Of a DNA stretch of 64,000 bases, positions 47,137 through 58,600 are shown one piece after another. This stretch comes from Mycogone perniciosa (Eukaryota; Ascomycota; Sordariomycetes; Hypocreales; Hypocreaceae): contig JAOALB010000056.1 of the NCBI GenBank assembly GCA_025331125.1, positions 124,001-188,000 on the forward strand, written 5' to 3'. The notes beneath the pieces are model-generated. The model was not told the origin of the DNA, searched no databases, and was given only the letters and a program-made list of their open reading frames with translations. The position numbers were made by a program, and so were the translations under genes. Within the stretch, counting starts at the first letter, position 1. Each line of letters begins with the position of its first letter.

Positions 47137-49491
47137 ATGGCTGATCTTCGAATCCTCCTTATCGGCAACGGTGGCCGTGAGCACGCCCTGGCCTGGAAAC
47201 TCAGCCAGTCGTCTCGAGTCGAGTCCATCTTTGCGGTTCCTGGAAACGGCGGTACTGCGACGTGCCCAAAGGTCACCAATGTTGCATCTGTCTCTGCTGA
47301 GGACTTCCCAGCGCTCGTCCAGTTCGCCGAGTCCAATGGCGTCAACTTGGTCGTTCCTGGGCCGGAGGCACCTCTTGTTGATGGTGTCGAGGGATTCTTC
47401 CGAAAAGCCGGCATCCCGTGCTTTGGACCGTCCAAGGAGGCAGCGCGCCTCGAGGGCAGCAAGACCTACTCCAAGGATTTCATGAAGAAGTACAACATCC
47501 CCACGGCTGCCTACGAGAACTTCTCCGACTACACCAAGGCCGTCGCCTATATCGATAGCATTAACCACGACATTGTCATCAAGGCTACTGGCCTGGCTGC
47601 CGGTAAGGGCGTCATCATTCCTCAAACCAAACAAGAGGCCAAGGATGCTCTTAAGCAAATCATGGTGGACAAGGACTTCGGCGATGCTGGTGATGAGGTC
47701 GTCATTGAGGAACTTCTTCTGGGTGACGAGCTTAGCGTTCTCTCTTTCTGCGATGGTTATAGCATTCGATCCCTCCCCTTGGCACAAGACCACAAGAGGA
47801 TCTTTGATGGCGACCAGGGCCCCAACACTGGTGGTATGGGCTGCTACGCACCTACTAACATTACCACTAAGGAGTTGATTAAGAGGGTCGACAAGGACAT
47901 TCTTGAGCCCACAATCGCAGGCATGCGAAGGGAGAAGCAGCCTTTCCGGGGCGTCTTGTTTACAGGTCTTATGATCACCAGCTCTGGTCCCAAGGTTTTG
48001 GAGTACAACGTACGATTCGGCGACCCCGAGACCCAAACCGTGCTTCCCCTTCTCTCCGCCGATACCGATTTGGCCGAGATCATGCTCGCTTGTACAGGAG
48101 GATATCTGGATAACTGCCACCTTACCATTGAGAAGAAGTTCAGCGCAACTGTTGTTCTTGCTGCTGGCGGTTACCCCGGTTCTTATGCCAAGGGAACTCC
48201 TATGACGGTCCAACCCTCTCCTGCCGGCAGCACCATCTTCCACGCTGGCACAAAGCTAGATGGAGATCAGCTCAAGACCTCTGGCGGCCGTGTTATTGCT
48301 ATTAATGCCGTCGGAGAATCACTCAGAGCTGCTGTTGATGCAGCATATGCTGCCCTGGCGTCCAATGTTATTGATTTCGAGGGCAAGTTTTACCGCAAAG
48401 ATATTGCTCACCGCGCCTTCAGAGAACCAAGCAAGACGTCCATGACATATGCTCAAGCTGGTGTCGATATTCAGGCAGGGAATGATTTTGTGGAGAAGAT
48501 CAAGAAAGCCGTGGCCAGCACCAAGAGAGCCGGTGCAAGTGCAGAGATTGGCGGGTTCGGTGGCGAGGTTGATCTGTCGCAATGCGGATACCCTAATGCG
48601 CCGGTCTTGGTCGGGGCCATTGATGGCGTTGGAACCAAGCTCATGATTGCACAAGCCATGAAGAAGCACGACACGGTGGGCATCGACTTGGTTGCCATGA
48701 ATGTCAACGATTTGGTTGTCCAGGGAGCAACACCATTGATGTTCCTCGACTACTACGGCTGCAGCAAGCTGGATCTCGCGTCCGCAGCCGACTTCGTAGA
48801 AGGCGTTGCTGCCGGGTGCATCCAGGCTGGATGTGCCTTGGTCGGTGGCGAGACTGCTGAGATGCCAGGCATGTACAAGGATGAGGATTACGATGCCGCT
48901 GGGTGCGCCGTGGGTGCCGTTGCTGCGGATGGTATGCTCCCGCGGAAGGATTCCATGACCGAGGGTGATGTCCTCTTGGGCCTTGCATCCAACGGCGTTC
49001 ACTCCAACGGTTTCTCCCTTGTTCGGAGGATTGTGGAGGCTGCTGGCCTGGATTATGCTGCCGTGGCTCCATGGGACGCTTCAAAGACAGTTGGCGAGTC
49101 CCTCCTGACACCAACACGCATCTATGTCAAGAGCCTACTGCCTGCTCTGAGTCACATCAAGGGTCTTGCCCACATTACAGGAGGCGGCCTTGTCGAGAAT
49201 GTGCCCCGTATGCTGCCCGAGTCCTTGATAGCCGAGATTGCCTTCGGCTCTTGGGAAATGCCCCCTGTCTTCCAGTGGCTCAAGGCGGCGGGCAATGTGG
49301 CCCCTGCAGAGATGTGCCGGACTTTCAACGCAGGCATCGGCATGGTGGTGGCTGTGGAGGCAAGCAAGGTTGACATTGTAGCGGATACGCTCCGCAGTGG
49401 CGGGGAGAAGGTCTACACCATTGGCAAGCTGGTTCGCCGGGAGCAGAGCCAGGCTGGCTGTGTAGTACAGAACCTGGAGTCATGGGCTTGA
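47137..49491 (+). CDS. ADE5,7: Bifunctional GARS-AIRS purine enzyme (ADE5,7)
   Basis: Intronless, 784 aa. The N-terminal half (about 1-430) is phosphoribosylamine-glycine ligase: ILLIGNGGREHALAWKL, LVVPGPEAPLVDGV, the ATP-grasp VIKATGLAAGKGVI, PNTGGMGCYAPT and YNVRFGDPETQ. The C-terminal half (about 440-784) is phosphoribosylformylglycinamidine cyclo-ligase (AIR synthetase): YAQAGVDIQAG, VGAIDGVGTKLMIA, GETAEMPGMY, GLASNGVHSNGFSLVR and HITGGGLVENVPRMLP. They catalyse steps 2 and 5 of de novo purine synthesis in the cytosol. The fusion and length are those of fungal ADE5,7. All motifs appear intact. The ATG at 47137 gives the expected short MADLR start; codon use is strongly C-biased at third positions, as in well-expressed genes. 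Confidence 0.97.
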   Translation: MADLRILLIGNGGREHALAWKLSQSSRVESIFAVPGNGGTATCPKVTNVASVSAEDFPALVQFAESNGVNLVVPGPEAPLVDGVEGFFRKAGIPCFGPSKEAARLEGSKTYSKDFMKKYNIPTAAYENFSDYTKAVAYIDSINHDIVIKATGLAAGKGVIIPQTKQEAKDALKQIMVDKDFGDAGDEVVIEELLLGDELSVLSFCDGYSIRSLPLAQDHKRIFDGDQGPNTGGMGCYAPTNITTKELIKRVDKDILEPTIAGMRREKQPFRGVLFTGLMITSSGPKVLEYNVRFGDPETQTVLPLLSADTDLAEIMLACTGGYLDNCHLTIEKKFSATVVLAAGGYPGSYAKGTPMTVQPSPAGSTIFHAGTKLDGDQLKTSGGRVIAINAVGESLRAAVDAAYAALASNVIDFEGKFYRKDIAHRAFREPSKTSMTYAQAGVDIQAGNDFVEKIKKAVASTKRAGASAEIGGFGGEVDLSQCGYPNAPVLVGAIDGVGTKLMIAQAMKKHDTVGIDLVAMNVNDLVVQGATPLMFLDYYGCSKLDLASAADFVEGVAAGCIQAGCALVGGETAEMPGMYKDEDYDAAGCAVGAVAADGMLPRKDSMTEGDVLLGLASNGVHSNGFSLVRRIVEAAGLDYAAVAPWDASKTVGESLLTPTRIYVKSLLPALSHIKGLAHITGGGLVENVPRMLPESLIAEIAFGSWEMPPVFQWLKAAGNVAPAEMCRTFNAGIGMVVAVEASKVDIVADTLRSGGEKVYTIGKLVRREQSQAGCVVQNLESWA

Positions 49492-51168
49492 ATTTTTGAT
49501 GGATTACGAATTTTGATGACGGAATAGGGAGAGGGCACATGGAGTGAGCATACAAAAATATCGAACCAAACAGGATGAGTGGGATATGGAGAAAATGGGT
49601 TGGAGTAGGTCTTTCGGCAGGCATTTGTTGTCAAGTTATTGAGTTTCTATCCATACGGATCAATCATAGAGAAGAGAAAAGCCTGGGTCTACTGGTTTGA
49701 CGCAGGCGAAGTGCAGTGCACAAGCATGAGCAGTCGCATGAATGCCGATCTTCATGATGGGCTATGCCTTTCTTTGTTGGCGGCTGAGATGGATTCTGAG
49801 CGCTAAAAATGACTCTCAGCGCCACTTCTGTGCTGTTGAGTTCTCTTTGCCAGCGACATAAAGCATAGGTCTTGCACTTCGTAGAATACTCGTAACTGAT
49901 GGAACAAGAAGCTGCTATAATTACATGTTGGCAAGCTGCATACGGGCTACGTCATACGTAAGGCTATTGAATTTCAGCTTGTTGAGGTCTACCGTACGAA
50001 GTTGGAAGTACTCCGTACTACCAAGTATGTGGCAGCTGTCGTGTGGGACCATTAAGCCACTTTTATATCATGCACATGTTGAGGAAGACAAGCATATACT
50101 ACTCGTACTCACGCACATGGAACACGGATGTCCCAATACCATGCGGAACTGCCTATGAAGGAGAAGCACATGAAATTTGAAGGTTCCGCCCTGTCCTCGG
50201 AGACAAGGGGGGTTCGTATGTCCTCGTACGGAGTAGTATCATGCGGAGACGGACACACACGGGCGGAAAGGCCCGATCGACATTAGGCTGGGGAAAGGGA
50301 AACACTCGCTTACCAAACACCTGATCTGATGGTAACATTGATACCGTGAAGTATTAATGGCTGTCTAAGTTGATACGTTGAGCCAGTTGGCTTGTTTTGC
50401 AACATGCGACACGCGACATGCAGCCACAACAGCTCCGGTTCTCTCCGTAGAGTGTCATCGCGATTTTTAAATTGAGGGGTGAGAAGAGACGATGATTGGG
50501 ACTACCTCGGTATCAACGTGATGGTGTTATTCGTTTGAAGTCACAAGAGCTTTAATTTCTCTTCTCCCTCTCTGTCATCTCTGTCACTTGTTTTGGAGGG
50601 CGCACGTCAAGTCGAGTGGCATGTCATGAATCCCGAGATGCGTCCGGATCAGGAGACATGGCGGATGATAGTACTCCGTAGCAGCAGTAGTATGCAGTTG
50701 AAAACTCCCCGTCGTCGTCCCGAGATCCCGAATTCGGACGTTACAGCGCCTGCAATGCGCTGTGGGCTGGTTGCGACAGCGCGCTAAACCGCCGTCTGCA
50801 GCCTAAAGTGTGCCTGAGAGCGGGTTCCCGAGAAAAAAAAGCTTCTGAAAGTGTAAATGTTATTACGCACGAATTTTTGGCCCCGTCCCATCCGGAGCTG
50901 CTGCTTCGACTTTATCTTTTATTAATCTGCAGCCTCCACTCCTCCTCTTCTTCTAGAGTTTCAACCTTCTCTCCTCCATCTCCTTTCTTGTCCTCTCGTC
51001 TGTGTTTATATCATTACCTCCTCCATTACAAGCCTCCTCACCCATTGGCACTCATACGCTTCTCCAGCCTCCAATTCCGCCACTGTCGCCGCATCGCAAA
51101 ATTTGTGCGAGATTTCCATCGTAGACGACCCACCAAATCGCGCGACCAGAAACCACCAAACCACCACA
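49492..51168. other. 1.7-kb intergenic region
   Basis: 3' flank of ADE5,7, then non-coding DNA with palindrome words (50008-50018, 50226-50235 and 50674-50682), ending in a C/T-rich leader (about 50930-51060) typical of a fungal 5' UTR before KGD4. No gene recognised. Confidence 0.5.
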
Positions 51169-51650
51169 ATGAACGCAACACGAGCCCTGCGCCAAGCTGC
51201 TGCCCACGCTCAGCGGACGCCCTTAATCCGATTCATTGGCCCTCGAACCATCCCCTGTGAGCTCCCATTCTGCCTCTTCTCTTCTTCCCCGCCATCAACA
51301 CTAACAACTCTCGCTCCTCTCCAGCCTCGATTGACCATACGCCCCAGCCTCACCCCGCCTCGCCCTCAGGCAAGCTTCCTGAGTCATTCACAGTCTATGA
51401 CAGCGCTGCCCGGCACACCTCCTTCAGCGCCTACCGTGATCACGCACAGCAGCACGGTCCTCTCCAGAGGACCATTCGCGGTGGCGACGCTGGCATTGGT
51501 GGCTCTTCTGGCTACGAGCTCGGCCCTATCCTCCCTCCCCAGGGCATTGCCTTTGACGTCTCTGAGCTCCCAGCCCGGTTCCGCCGTCAACCAATTGAGC
51601 TACACGAGATTGAGGCCATTGAGTCCGGCGGTGCAGCTATTCTTGGTTAA
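51169..51650 (+). CDS. KGD4: 2-oxoglutarate dehydrogenase subunit KGD4 / MRPS36-like
   Basis: Two exons, 51169-51256 and 51325-51650, giving 137 aa. The 68-nt intron has gtgagc and ctccag. The unspliced frame stays open to the same region but reads as low-complexity sequence. Splicing changes frame and yields the family pattern: MNATRALRQAAAHAQRTPLI at the N-terminus (mitochondrial presequence), TIPSSIDHTPQPHPASP across the junction, then SFSAYRDHAQQHGPL and DVSELPARFRRQPIELHEIE near the C-terminus. KGD4 tethers the E3 component to the E1-E2 core of 2-oxoglutarate dehydrogenase in the mitochondrial matrix. It was earlier described as ribosomal protein S36m/YMR31. Length fits fungal homologues. 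Confidence 0.87.
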
Positions 51651-52575
51651 ATGAGCTCCATCGCGACGCGCAGCTGGTGGAGGTTAGCTTTCTAAAATGG
51701 TGATGGGGCGGACGGACGGCAAGAAAAGTTACGATTACCACGAAGACGTTTGATGCATTGCGCTCGAGTGGAACTCGGGCGGTATGTATAATGACGTCGT
51801 GATTTGAGGTGTTGAGAAGGCTGAGGACCCTTGGTGACAGAGGAGGCTGAACACTTGTTCAATTGACCTAAGACATGCAGTTGCTCCTTGCATTATGACA
51901 AATCGGTCAGGAACTCTCCACCTTTACAGCTGGCTGTTGATATGTTTCATGGCTCCGAAGGAGATTCACGAGCATGCTATACAGAGGGCAACTATTTTGC
52001 AGAACAGCGCAGTGCCTGCTGGGACCGAAGTGATTCGGTCCCTCCAGGCACGATCTCAAGGTTCAATTCCTTGGCAAGCGTTGGCAAATCTTGGTGGACG
52101 CATGTTGCCCTTCCTCTGCTTGTTGCTCGAACGCAAGAGGTGGACGGATGTCAAACACGATGATGGATTTTCAACATCTATACAGGAATCACCCCAAAAA
52201 AGCAGAAAACTCTAGAAAACATTAATCTATTCAACATTACCATCATGATTTGGTGTCGTGATCGAGATGCATACTTCACCTAACCCAGCAACGAGAACAA
52301 AGTCAGAGCTTGGATGCTCTCCATTCCGGAGCAGTTGATGAATCGAACCCAGTGACTACATAGATCAAGTTGAGCGACAAACATTGGAAGCTCTACGACC
52401 GCTGCTAAGCATGAACCTTGTCTTTCTTGACCTATATATTAATATTGTAGCCAGTCAAAGAAACTATCCCACACGCCTTATCATACCCCAATATCAAGCA
52501 TCACGCCTTACACCAGCTCTTTATGAAACATTACCAAGCATCATCTCGAACACAATATCATCGCAATCCCATACA
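51651..52575. other. Spacer between KGD4 and the cysteine-repeat gene
   Basis: Both flanking genes end here (convergent). Two weak plus-strand frames near 51888-52215 look incidental. A perfect hairpin lies at 52021-52042. Confidence 0.5.
52021..52042. other. Perfect 9-bp hairpin
   Basis: GGGACCGAA, a 4-nt loop, then TTCGGTCCC. It is followed at 52057-52073 by a 5-bp stem and 7-nt loop (CAAGG, TTCAATT, CCTTG) that resembles a tRNA T-arm. No complete tRNA cloverleaf could be built around it. Confidence 0.6.
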
Positions 52576-53202
52576 TCACACCCGCAAAAGATTCTTCTTC
52601 CTCACAAAATCAGGAGGACGACTGTAACAGCACGCGCCACCACTCGAAAAACAGCACCCACCCGTATCCGAAAAGCAACAGCCCCCACGGTCCGAGAAAC
52701 AGCATCCGTCCCGATCAGAGCATGCACACCCCCCTCGGTCGGAGAAGCAGCACCCATCCCGGTCAGAGAAGAAGCATCCAGCCCGGTCGGAGAAGCAGGC
52801 CCCCGGATCCTCGTACTTATCCCAGTGGCCATTGCGGGTGCGCTCATCCCAGATCATGGACTCCGTGCTGGTGTATCCGCGAGTGTTGACGGAGGACCGT
52901 GTGTCGGAACCACTTTCGCGATTTCGTTCCGGTGCGCGCCCAGAGAGGTAGCCGCTTCGCAATTCCGCATCAACCTGATTTACATTATCGTCGATATCGA
53001 TGTTGACACCGCCGTGGCCACCGGGCCCGGACGTGCGGGTCTGTGATTTCGGGGCAGCTCCGATTCCTCCGCCGGGTCGGGGAGAAGTAGTGGATGCTTC
53101 CTCATATGTGGGCGGCAGATCAAAGAGATTGATGGGCCGCACATCCTCGTCGTCTTCGCCCTCGATGGGAACGGTCTGACGATAAGATCCACGTTCAGGC
53201 AT
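52576..53202 (-). CDS. PPxY protein with cysteine-rich octapeptide repeats
   Basis: Uninterrupted 208-aa frame. The N-terminus is acidic and carries LPPTYEEA (PPTY at 30-33), a PPxY motif of the kind bound by WW domains of NEDD4/Rsp5-type ubiquitin ligases. A Gly-rich middle (GGHGGVNIDIDDNV) and GYTSTESMIWDERTRNGHWD follow. Residues 134-189 are seven tandem 8-aa units of the pattern GCCFSDRG, plus a partial eighth (ACCYS), with about two Cys per unit. The tail ends RKKNLLRV. There is no signal peptide and no clear membrane helix. Similar Pezizomycotina proteins probably exist, but no function is known. Cysteine clusters could bind metal or be lipidated; both ideas are inference. The reading frame rather than its antisense is supported by the sensible N-terminal start and the regular repeat. 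Confidence 0.75.
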   Translation of the reverse strand: MPERGSYRQTVPIEGEDDEDVRPINLFDLPPTYEEASTTSPRPGGGIGAAPKSQTRTSGPGGHGGVNIDIDDNVNQVDAELRSGYLSGRAPERNRESGSDTRSSVNTRGYTSTESMIWDERTRNGHWDKYEDPGACFSDRAGCFFSDRDGCCFSDRGGCACSDRDGCCFSDRGGCCFSDTGGCCFSSGGACCYSRPPDFVRKKNLLRV

Positions 53203-55674
53203 CGAAGATCCTAGCGCGATTTGCGTGAGATGTTGATGCCGCTGTTACCCGTGGATGATCTGCACTAGTAGTACTCCGTAGTTCAGACGAGACTAATACT
53301 ACTAGCATCAGCACTATGAGTACGGAGTACATGCACGGGTGGATCGAGATGTTGATGATAGAATTATCTGTAAAACGAGTACTTCGTAATGAATGTCTTA
53401 TTCAAGGAAGCCGCATATTTTCTGCTGCGTCATTATTACCCCTCTACTTCGTAATCTCACATGCATCACGCATTTCAGGATGTGAGGCAGCACAAGGCTG
53501 AGCAACTTGGCACCAATAGGCCCGACAGGTTGTCGTCAGCAGTGTCGTAAGTTACACCGTCCTACCCCATACAAATATTTACATAGATACTACCAAGAAA
53601 AACACGCCATTGCAACACATATGCCATTTTGCCACTTGAAAATACCATTATTTGATATAGTGCATTCTTGGGATGAAAATTATATCCATTTTAATTCATC
53701 GGAATCCCTAGCGCAAGCGAAGATCTGCGTTCAAGCTTGTAAGGGCGTTTTTAGCAACAAATCTCCAGATCACAAAAAAAGGCCTCCACTAATATATATA
53801 ATAATACAAAGCCTATGAGCAAACTGCCATCCGCTAAAAAAAGACTAGTACTATTATGAAGTACTGTCACTAACAAAACAAATGCCAGGCTCCTACAAAA
53901 CGCATACCTTCAAGGTTAACACAACAATTACGTGATCCCCCTTCAATTTACAAGCGGCTAACAGATTCAACATATTATTATATGTTCTTTAGGTACAGAC
54001 ACGAGCCTCGATGACCAACAACCAGCTCGAACCATATCCGGCCCGATAATCATGTCACCAACATACACACATTGCATTCTGCCACGATTGTCATCACATC
54101 ACTACGGCATGTATTTCGTAGACGATGTCACCATATGCCGCCACAGGAAAAATCCTTCGAAGCTCATACAGGTTGACAAGATTTTGGGTTCTTCTCCCGA
54201 AGAGCTCCGGGCAAGCTGTCTCTCCAGAGCGAGACAATTGCCACTGGCTGATGCGCACCGCCAAAGTTTACCCTCACCGAGTCTCTGGGCTCGAACCGAG
54301 GAACTCGGAGGCAAATTGAGGATGCTGCTTTTTGCCAGATGCTGCTGCTACCGGAGGTATTGCCAGAGTTGCTGGGTTGGCGCAACGGTGGCGCAAAGCC
54401 ACCGAGACATTGATGTTGGTGACTTTCGGTGGCTTCGCCATTGAGTCAGCGGCTCTCGAAATGAGAGAAGAGGATGCAATACATGTTCGGAAATGCAGAA
54501 GGGAGTGACCAAAAGGAGCATTCTAGTATATGCCTCCTACGTGATACCCGCAGCGCCGCAAAGCCGCAAAGCCACAATACCTCATCTACAAGCCATATCC
54601 GAGGGGTGGTGTACAGCTTGAAGCAGGCACAGACTCAAACGTGCATCATATCGAAAGCGCCTTGACAACGTCCATTATACTTTGTTTGGAGTTCTCCGTA
54701 ATAGTAAGCCAAACGCCTATGCCCAAACACCTATGTCCGATATGCACCATGGTAACATGGAGCAACCAACATTGCCCAAGTCGGTTAGGAAACGATGTTA
54801 TGCATTGACCTGAGTCGCGTCGCGCACAACGCCGTACCTCTATCAGCCGCTAATTGCCGACCCACACAAGGCTGTGTGAATGGGCTCACGGACTCATGGC
54901 CAACTCCTCTTTCGCCCTGGGGAACCTCGTGGTGAGAGTTGGGGATGCAGATGCATTCAAAACCTGGGGCCCCGGATTCCTCGCAAAAGCTTCAGTCATT
55001 TTCAATTTGAGTTCCCTAGTCCAATGGGGCAAAGGATCCTCTGCTCTGCGCGAACACTCCAGCTCGTACGTAATGAAAACTCCACCTCATCGAGGGCTGT
55101 GTTGGCCGGAAACCATGATCGCGAGAGATGAGCCACAAAGTCGAACGTCGATCCAGGAGCTCGGGCGCCTGGGCTCGGCTCAGGCGAAAAAGGACCCCGG
55201 GGCCTAATCAACTAGCAGTTTAGCAGAAGTACTCGGACACTCGGAATCTGTCCTTCACGGCAAACTCGCCCGTTTGAGTGATCAAAGCGTGTTAACCGTG
55301 ATCCAAGCTTTTCCTACGTCAAGCTTGTTGAGCATGGCAGCGTTTCATCCGTCGTGGAGATGTCCGTCTGTACAACATCGTCGGTGAGGTGATTGCCGTC
55401 GAGGCGATATAATGCTTTCATTTCAGCCAACCTTTGGCATTCGAGGGTGTGGTTTGGAAGGGACAAGAACCCCCCATGCAGAGGATGCCTTTCAAAGGAC
55501 CGAGAGGCCTCAGGTTCCTCTCGATTCCCCGATAGTCGCTCCGGTGACTTGAACCCCCCTGCCCCATCCTCTCGCCCGTGCATGATGTACGAGTAAATAG
55601 AGCAGATGACAACACTATCTTGTAGTCTTGTAGTAGTGTAAGTGTAATAGTGTAATAGTGTAATAGTAATAGTA

Positions 55675-55692
55675 GTACGGAGTACGGAGTAC
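55675..55692. repeat. Tandem copies of the dispersed palindrome
   Basis: GTACGGAGTACGGAGTAC: two overlapping GTACGGAGTAC words directly after a run of repeated GTAATA units. Confidence 0.85.
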
Positions 55693-58600
55693 TATACTCG
55701 TATTCTCTTTCCGCAAACTCTGGGGCAAGACTTAGGCCATCGCAACTCGTTTAAGAGAAGCAATTCTGTGATCTCATTCCGTCGACCCGTGATTCCGCAG
55801 AAGATAAGCTACTGCGCCCGCCAAGCGGACGGATTTGCCCAGAAAGTGACCTCCAATCAATCAATGAATGGTCCGCAGTCATCATCATGGATGGGCGGGC
55901 CCTTTGATGGCGTCGGCTAACAGCCTCTGTTTCGATTGATTTGGGACGCCCATGGCTGGCTAGCCTGGGGCCTACGAGTAGTCCATCGGAGGAGACGGCG
56001 TCGCCGATCCATGGCGCTGACCCATCAACACCCCTAGTGGCGTTTCGCACGCCCAGGCTAGCCGCGCCAGGATGGTCTGTACTCGTACTCGTACTAGTAA
56101 ATGGAGAGCAACTCCATTACGGGGTGCTCCGTACATGAGCTTCCATCATCGTGAGTAGTATCATGCCATGCGCGGCCTGTTATCGATTGAACGATCCGAT
56201 GAGGAGCTCTGGCAGAACTCCAGGATTTTTGCGGAAGCTTCCCCGCCCAGAAATCGCTATGATTCAACCAACCAACCAGCCTGCTTTGCCGTACGGAGAA
56301 TTTTGGGCGCTGCGGGGTGAATGGAGCCTATTGACGGAAGTAGCATGGGCGTGGCAAGGGCTTGCTGCAGCCACGTCTGCTTTGTGGATGGCTTGCGGGC
56401 GGTAGTGACACACATAAACTCCTTACAAGACGGACGGGTTGCGAGCCGCTACGAATAGGGATCGCATACACTCTTTATAGTAGGCAGGTAGGTACTGCAC
56501 AGTGAGTGCTGGACAATGGGATATCGATACATACAAACTATCCAGCCCTGCGTGGCGTTATCGGAAACAAAAGTGCAACCCCCGCGTGAGACATCCGTCC
56601 ATTGTTGCACTCATGGTGGGCTTGGGGGACATTGGCACATGCAGTGAAGCTGCACAATGCCTGGCATGCGCAAACCGACCCGAATCCCGAGTCTCAGCAA
56701 TCTCCACCGACACATGCCAAGCTATTTTCGTAGCATTATCCCACTTCTCCAGATATGATAGTATGATTGATAATACGTAAAGAATATCCTGTGCTCTGAA
56801 TTAGCATGGTTTCGAGTAATGGATGTTGAAACAACTTGTCGATAAATCTCGGGAATCCTGGCTGCCGCTCATTCGGCTCCTCGTAGAACTCGTAATTAGG
56901 CGGCATCCACCAATACGAGCACCCTACCCTGTCATGTATCAAATAGTATTGGATATCGTTCTGGAAGCCGGTGGTGGCTGTCTTCTAGAAGAAAAATGTC
57001 GCATTCTAGTGTGCTTCTCGCGTCGCGGTGGCTGACTGTTGTGGAGCACCATTCCGCTGGCACTAGTACTCTGTATCGGGTTGGAGGTTAGTGGTGAGGC
57101 CACGCAAAACCAAAGAGACGATAGGCAAACACGGGAATATGAAGTGCCTTGTTTGATAGTGGCAGGGATAGTAATCGTCTTGACAACATTCCTAATGTAA
57201 ACAATGGGCCTGGGGATAAGCAGTCAAATCAATCTAACCCAGATGGAAGGAAGCCCGACAAGGCTTGTGATAAGGGGCCGTAATCCCTTGGCAGCTCTGT
57301 TAGAGGGGTCTGGGCCATCTGACTGGCCGTGAATTGAACTGTTAGACCTGTCTGTGGATTCTATTTTGATACTATGACACGACGAAACGTTGAGGCTGAA
57401 ATAGAGCCTGGCTCGTCGTTTAAACACTGGCGTCGCGTCAATGTAATGAGACTTTATTTGTCTTTGTTGCACGGTAAACCTGGAAGCGATAACCGCGTTG
57501 CCGAGGTGTTGATGTCTCTGAGCCGACCCGCTGGCATGGGAGGGATTCCCTTGGGGCCTTGGGGCATTTCCCCATCATTATCGCCAAACGAGGCAGATAA
57601 GCGCTGCTGATGCGCAAGCTGTGAGAATGAAATGACAATGCTTCATGTAGCGAATCTGCAAGGTCGACTTAGCGGTGCGCATGCTGCTCCGTGCCCTGTA
57701 CGATATGTGAATACTTACTAGTAGCACTCTGTCAGCATGTTGTAAGAGGAATAGTAATACCACTACCACCACTAGTATGTATGTACTTGGTACTAGAACG
57801 CCAGACGAGCCGGGGGTTTTACCGAAAGGATGTAAATGTGGCGTAGATTCGGGCCAAGAAACCACTTGTGCCCAGAATGACAGGTTGCTGGAACTTGGAA
57901 GGCTGCATGGAAGCACAAGTCGCCACACTAGAGGGCCGATCCAATTGCCAGTCGCCGAGATAAGGTTGAAGAGATTACTAGCATGGGGTAGCGACCACCA
58001 ACCAGATGTTATGGTGCTATCATGCGTGTGGGACCGGGGAAAGGGGTGGTGCCCTGGTTCTATGCATTGGAGGTTTTGGGGAAACAAGTTTCGCTGCTAC
58101 GGCCCCCGTCGGTGTGATCTTCTGGGGAAGATGAGCTGAGCGATAGACAGACGACGACTTGACGGCTCGTCCATGGAAACGAGGCAGCGAGGTGTGTGTG
58201 GAGGAGGTGAATCACGAGCAGGGTGTTGTCGGAGAGGCCGACTCCATTGAAGCGCAAGCAGCCATGGGATTATGGCTGATGCTCGTGTCTGGTGATGATG
58301 ACGGTAGTAATGATAACGACGACGGCGAGGGGGGATTGCGAAGGAGAAGATAGGGAAGACGGGGTCTCCGTGCCTTTTCTTTCCTGGTGGGTTGGTGATC
58401 AATTCAATGACAGCCCTCAGCAGGCTGCAGATTAGTAGTGCTTGCGCGCACTTTGCATGTACTCGTACTCGTACGTCGCCCTCCGCACAGACAGTCCCTT
58501 TTTGGGAGAACACACGCGACATTGCTGTGTGCAATCGCTGGAAGAGAGGATCTTGGCAAGCAGGCAGGTAGCGCTTTTGGCGATAGACGCGCTGCAAACT

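Noticed and set aside
47026..48243. A 405-codon open frame antisense to ADE5,7
   Set aside because: It lies wholly opposite a strongly codon-biased gene. C-ending third positions suppress stops on the other strand. The product matches no family.
51103..51654. KGD4 read as one unspliced frame
   Set aside because: Read without the intron, the second half is a Ser/Leu/Pro-rich string. Removing a standard 68-nt GT-AG intron gives the conserved KGD4 sequence.
52057..52073. tRNA gene
   Set aside because: Only a T-arm-like stem-loop is present. No matching acceptor, D or anticodon arms could be assembled.
54280..54310. Minus-strand tRNA suggested by a TCGAACC word
   Set aside because: Stems around the word do not pair as a T-arm and no anticodon arm follows.
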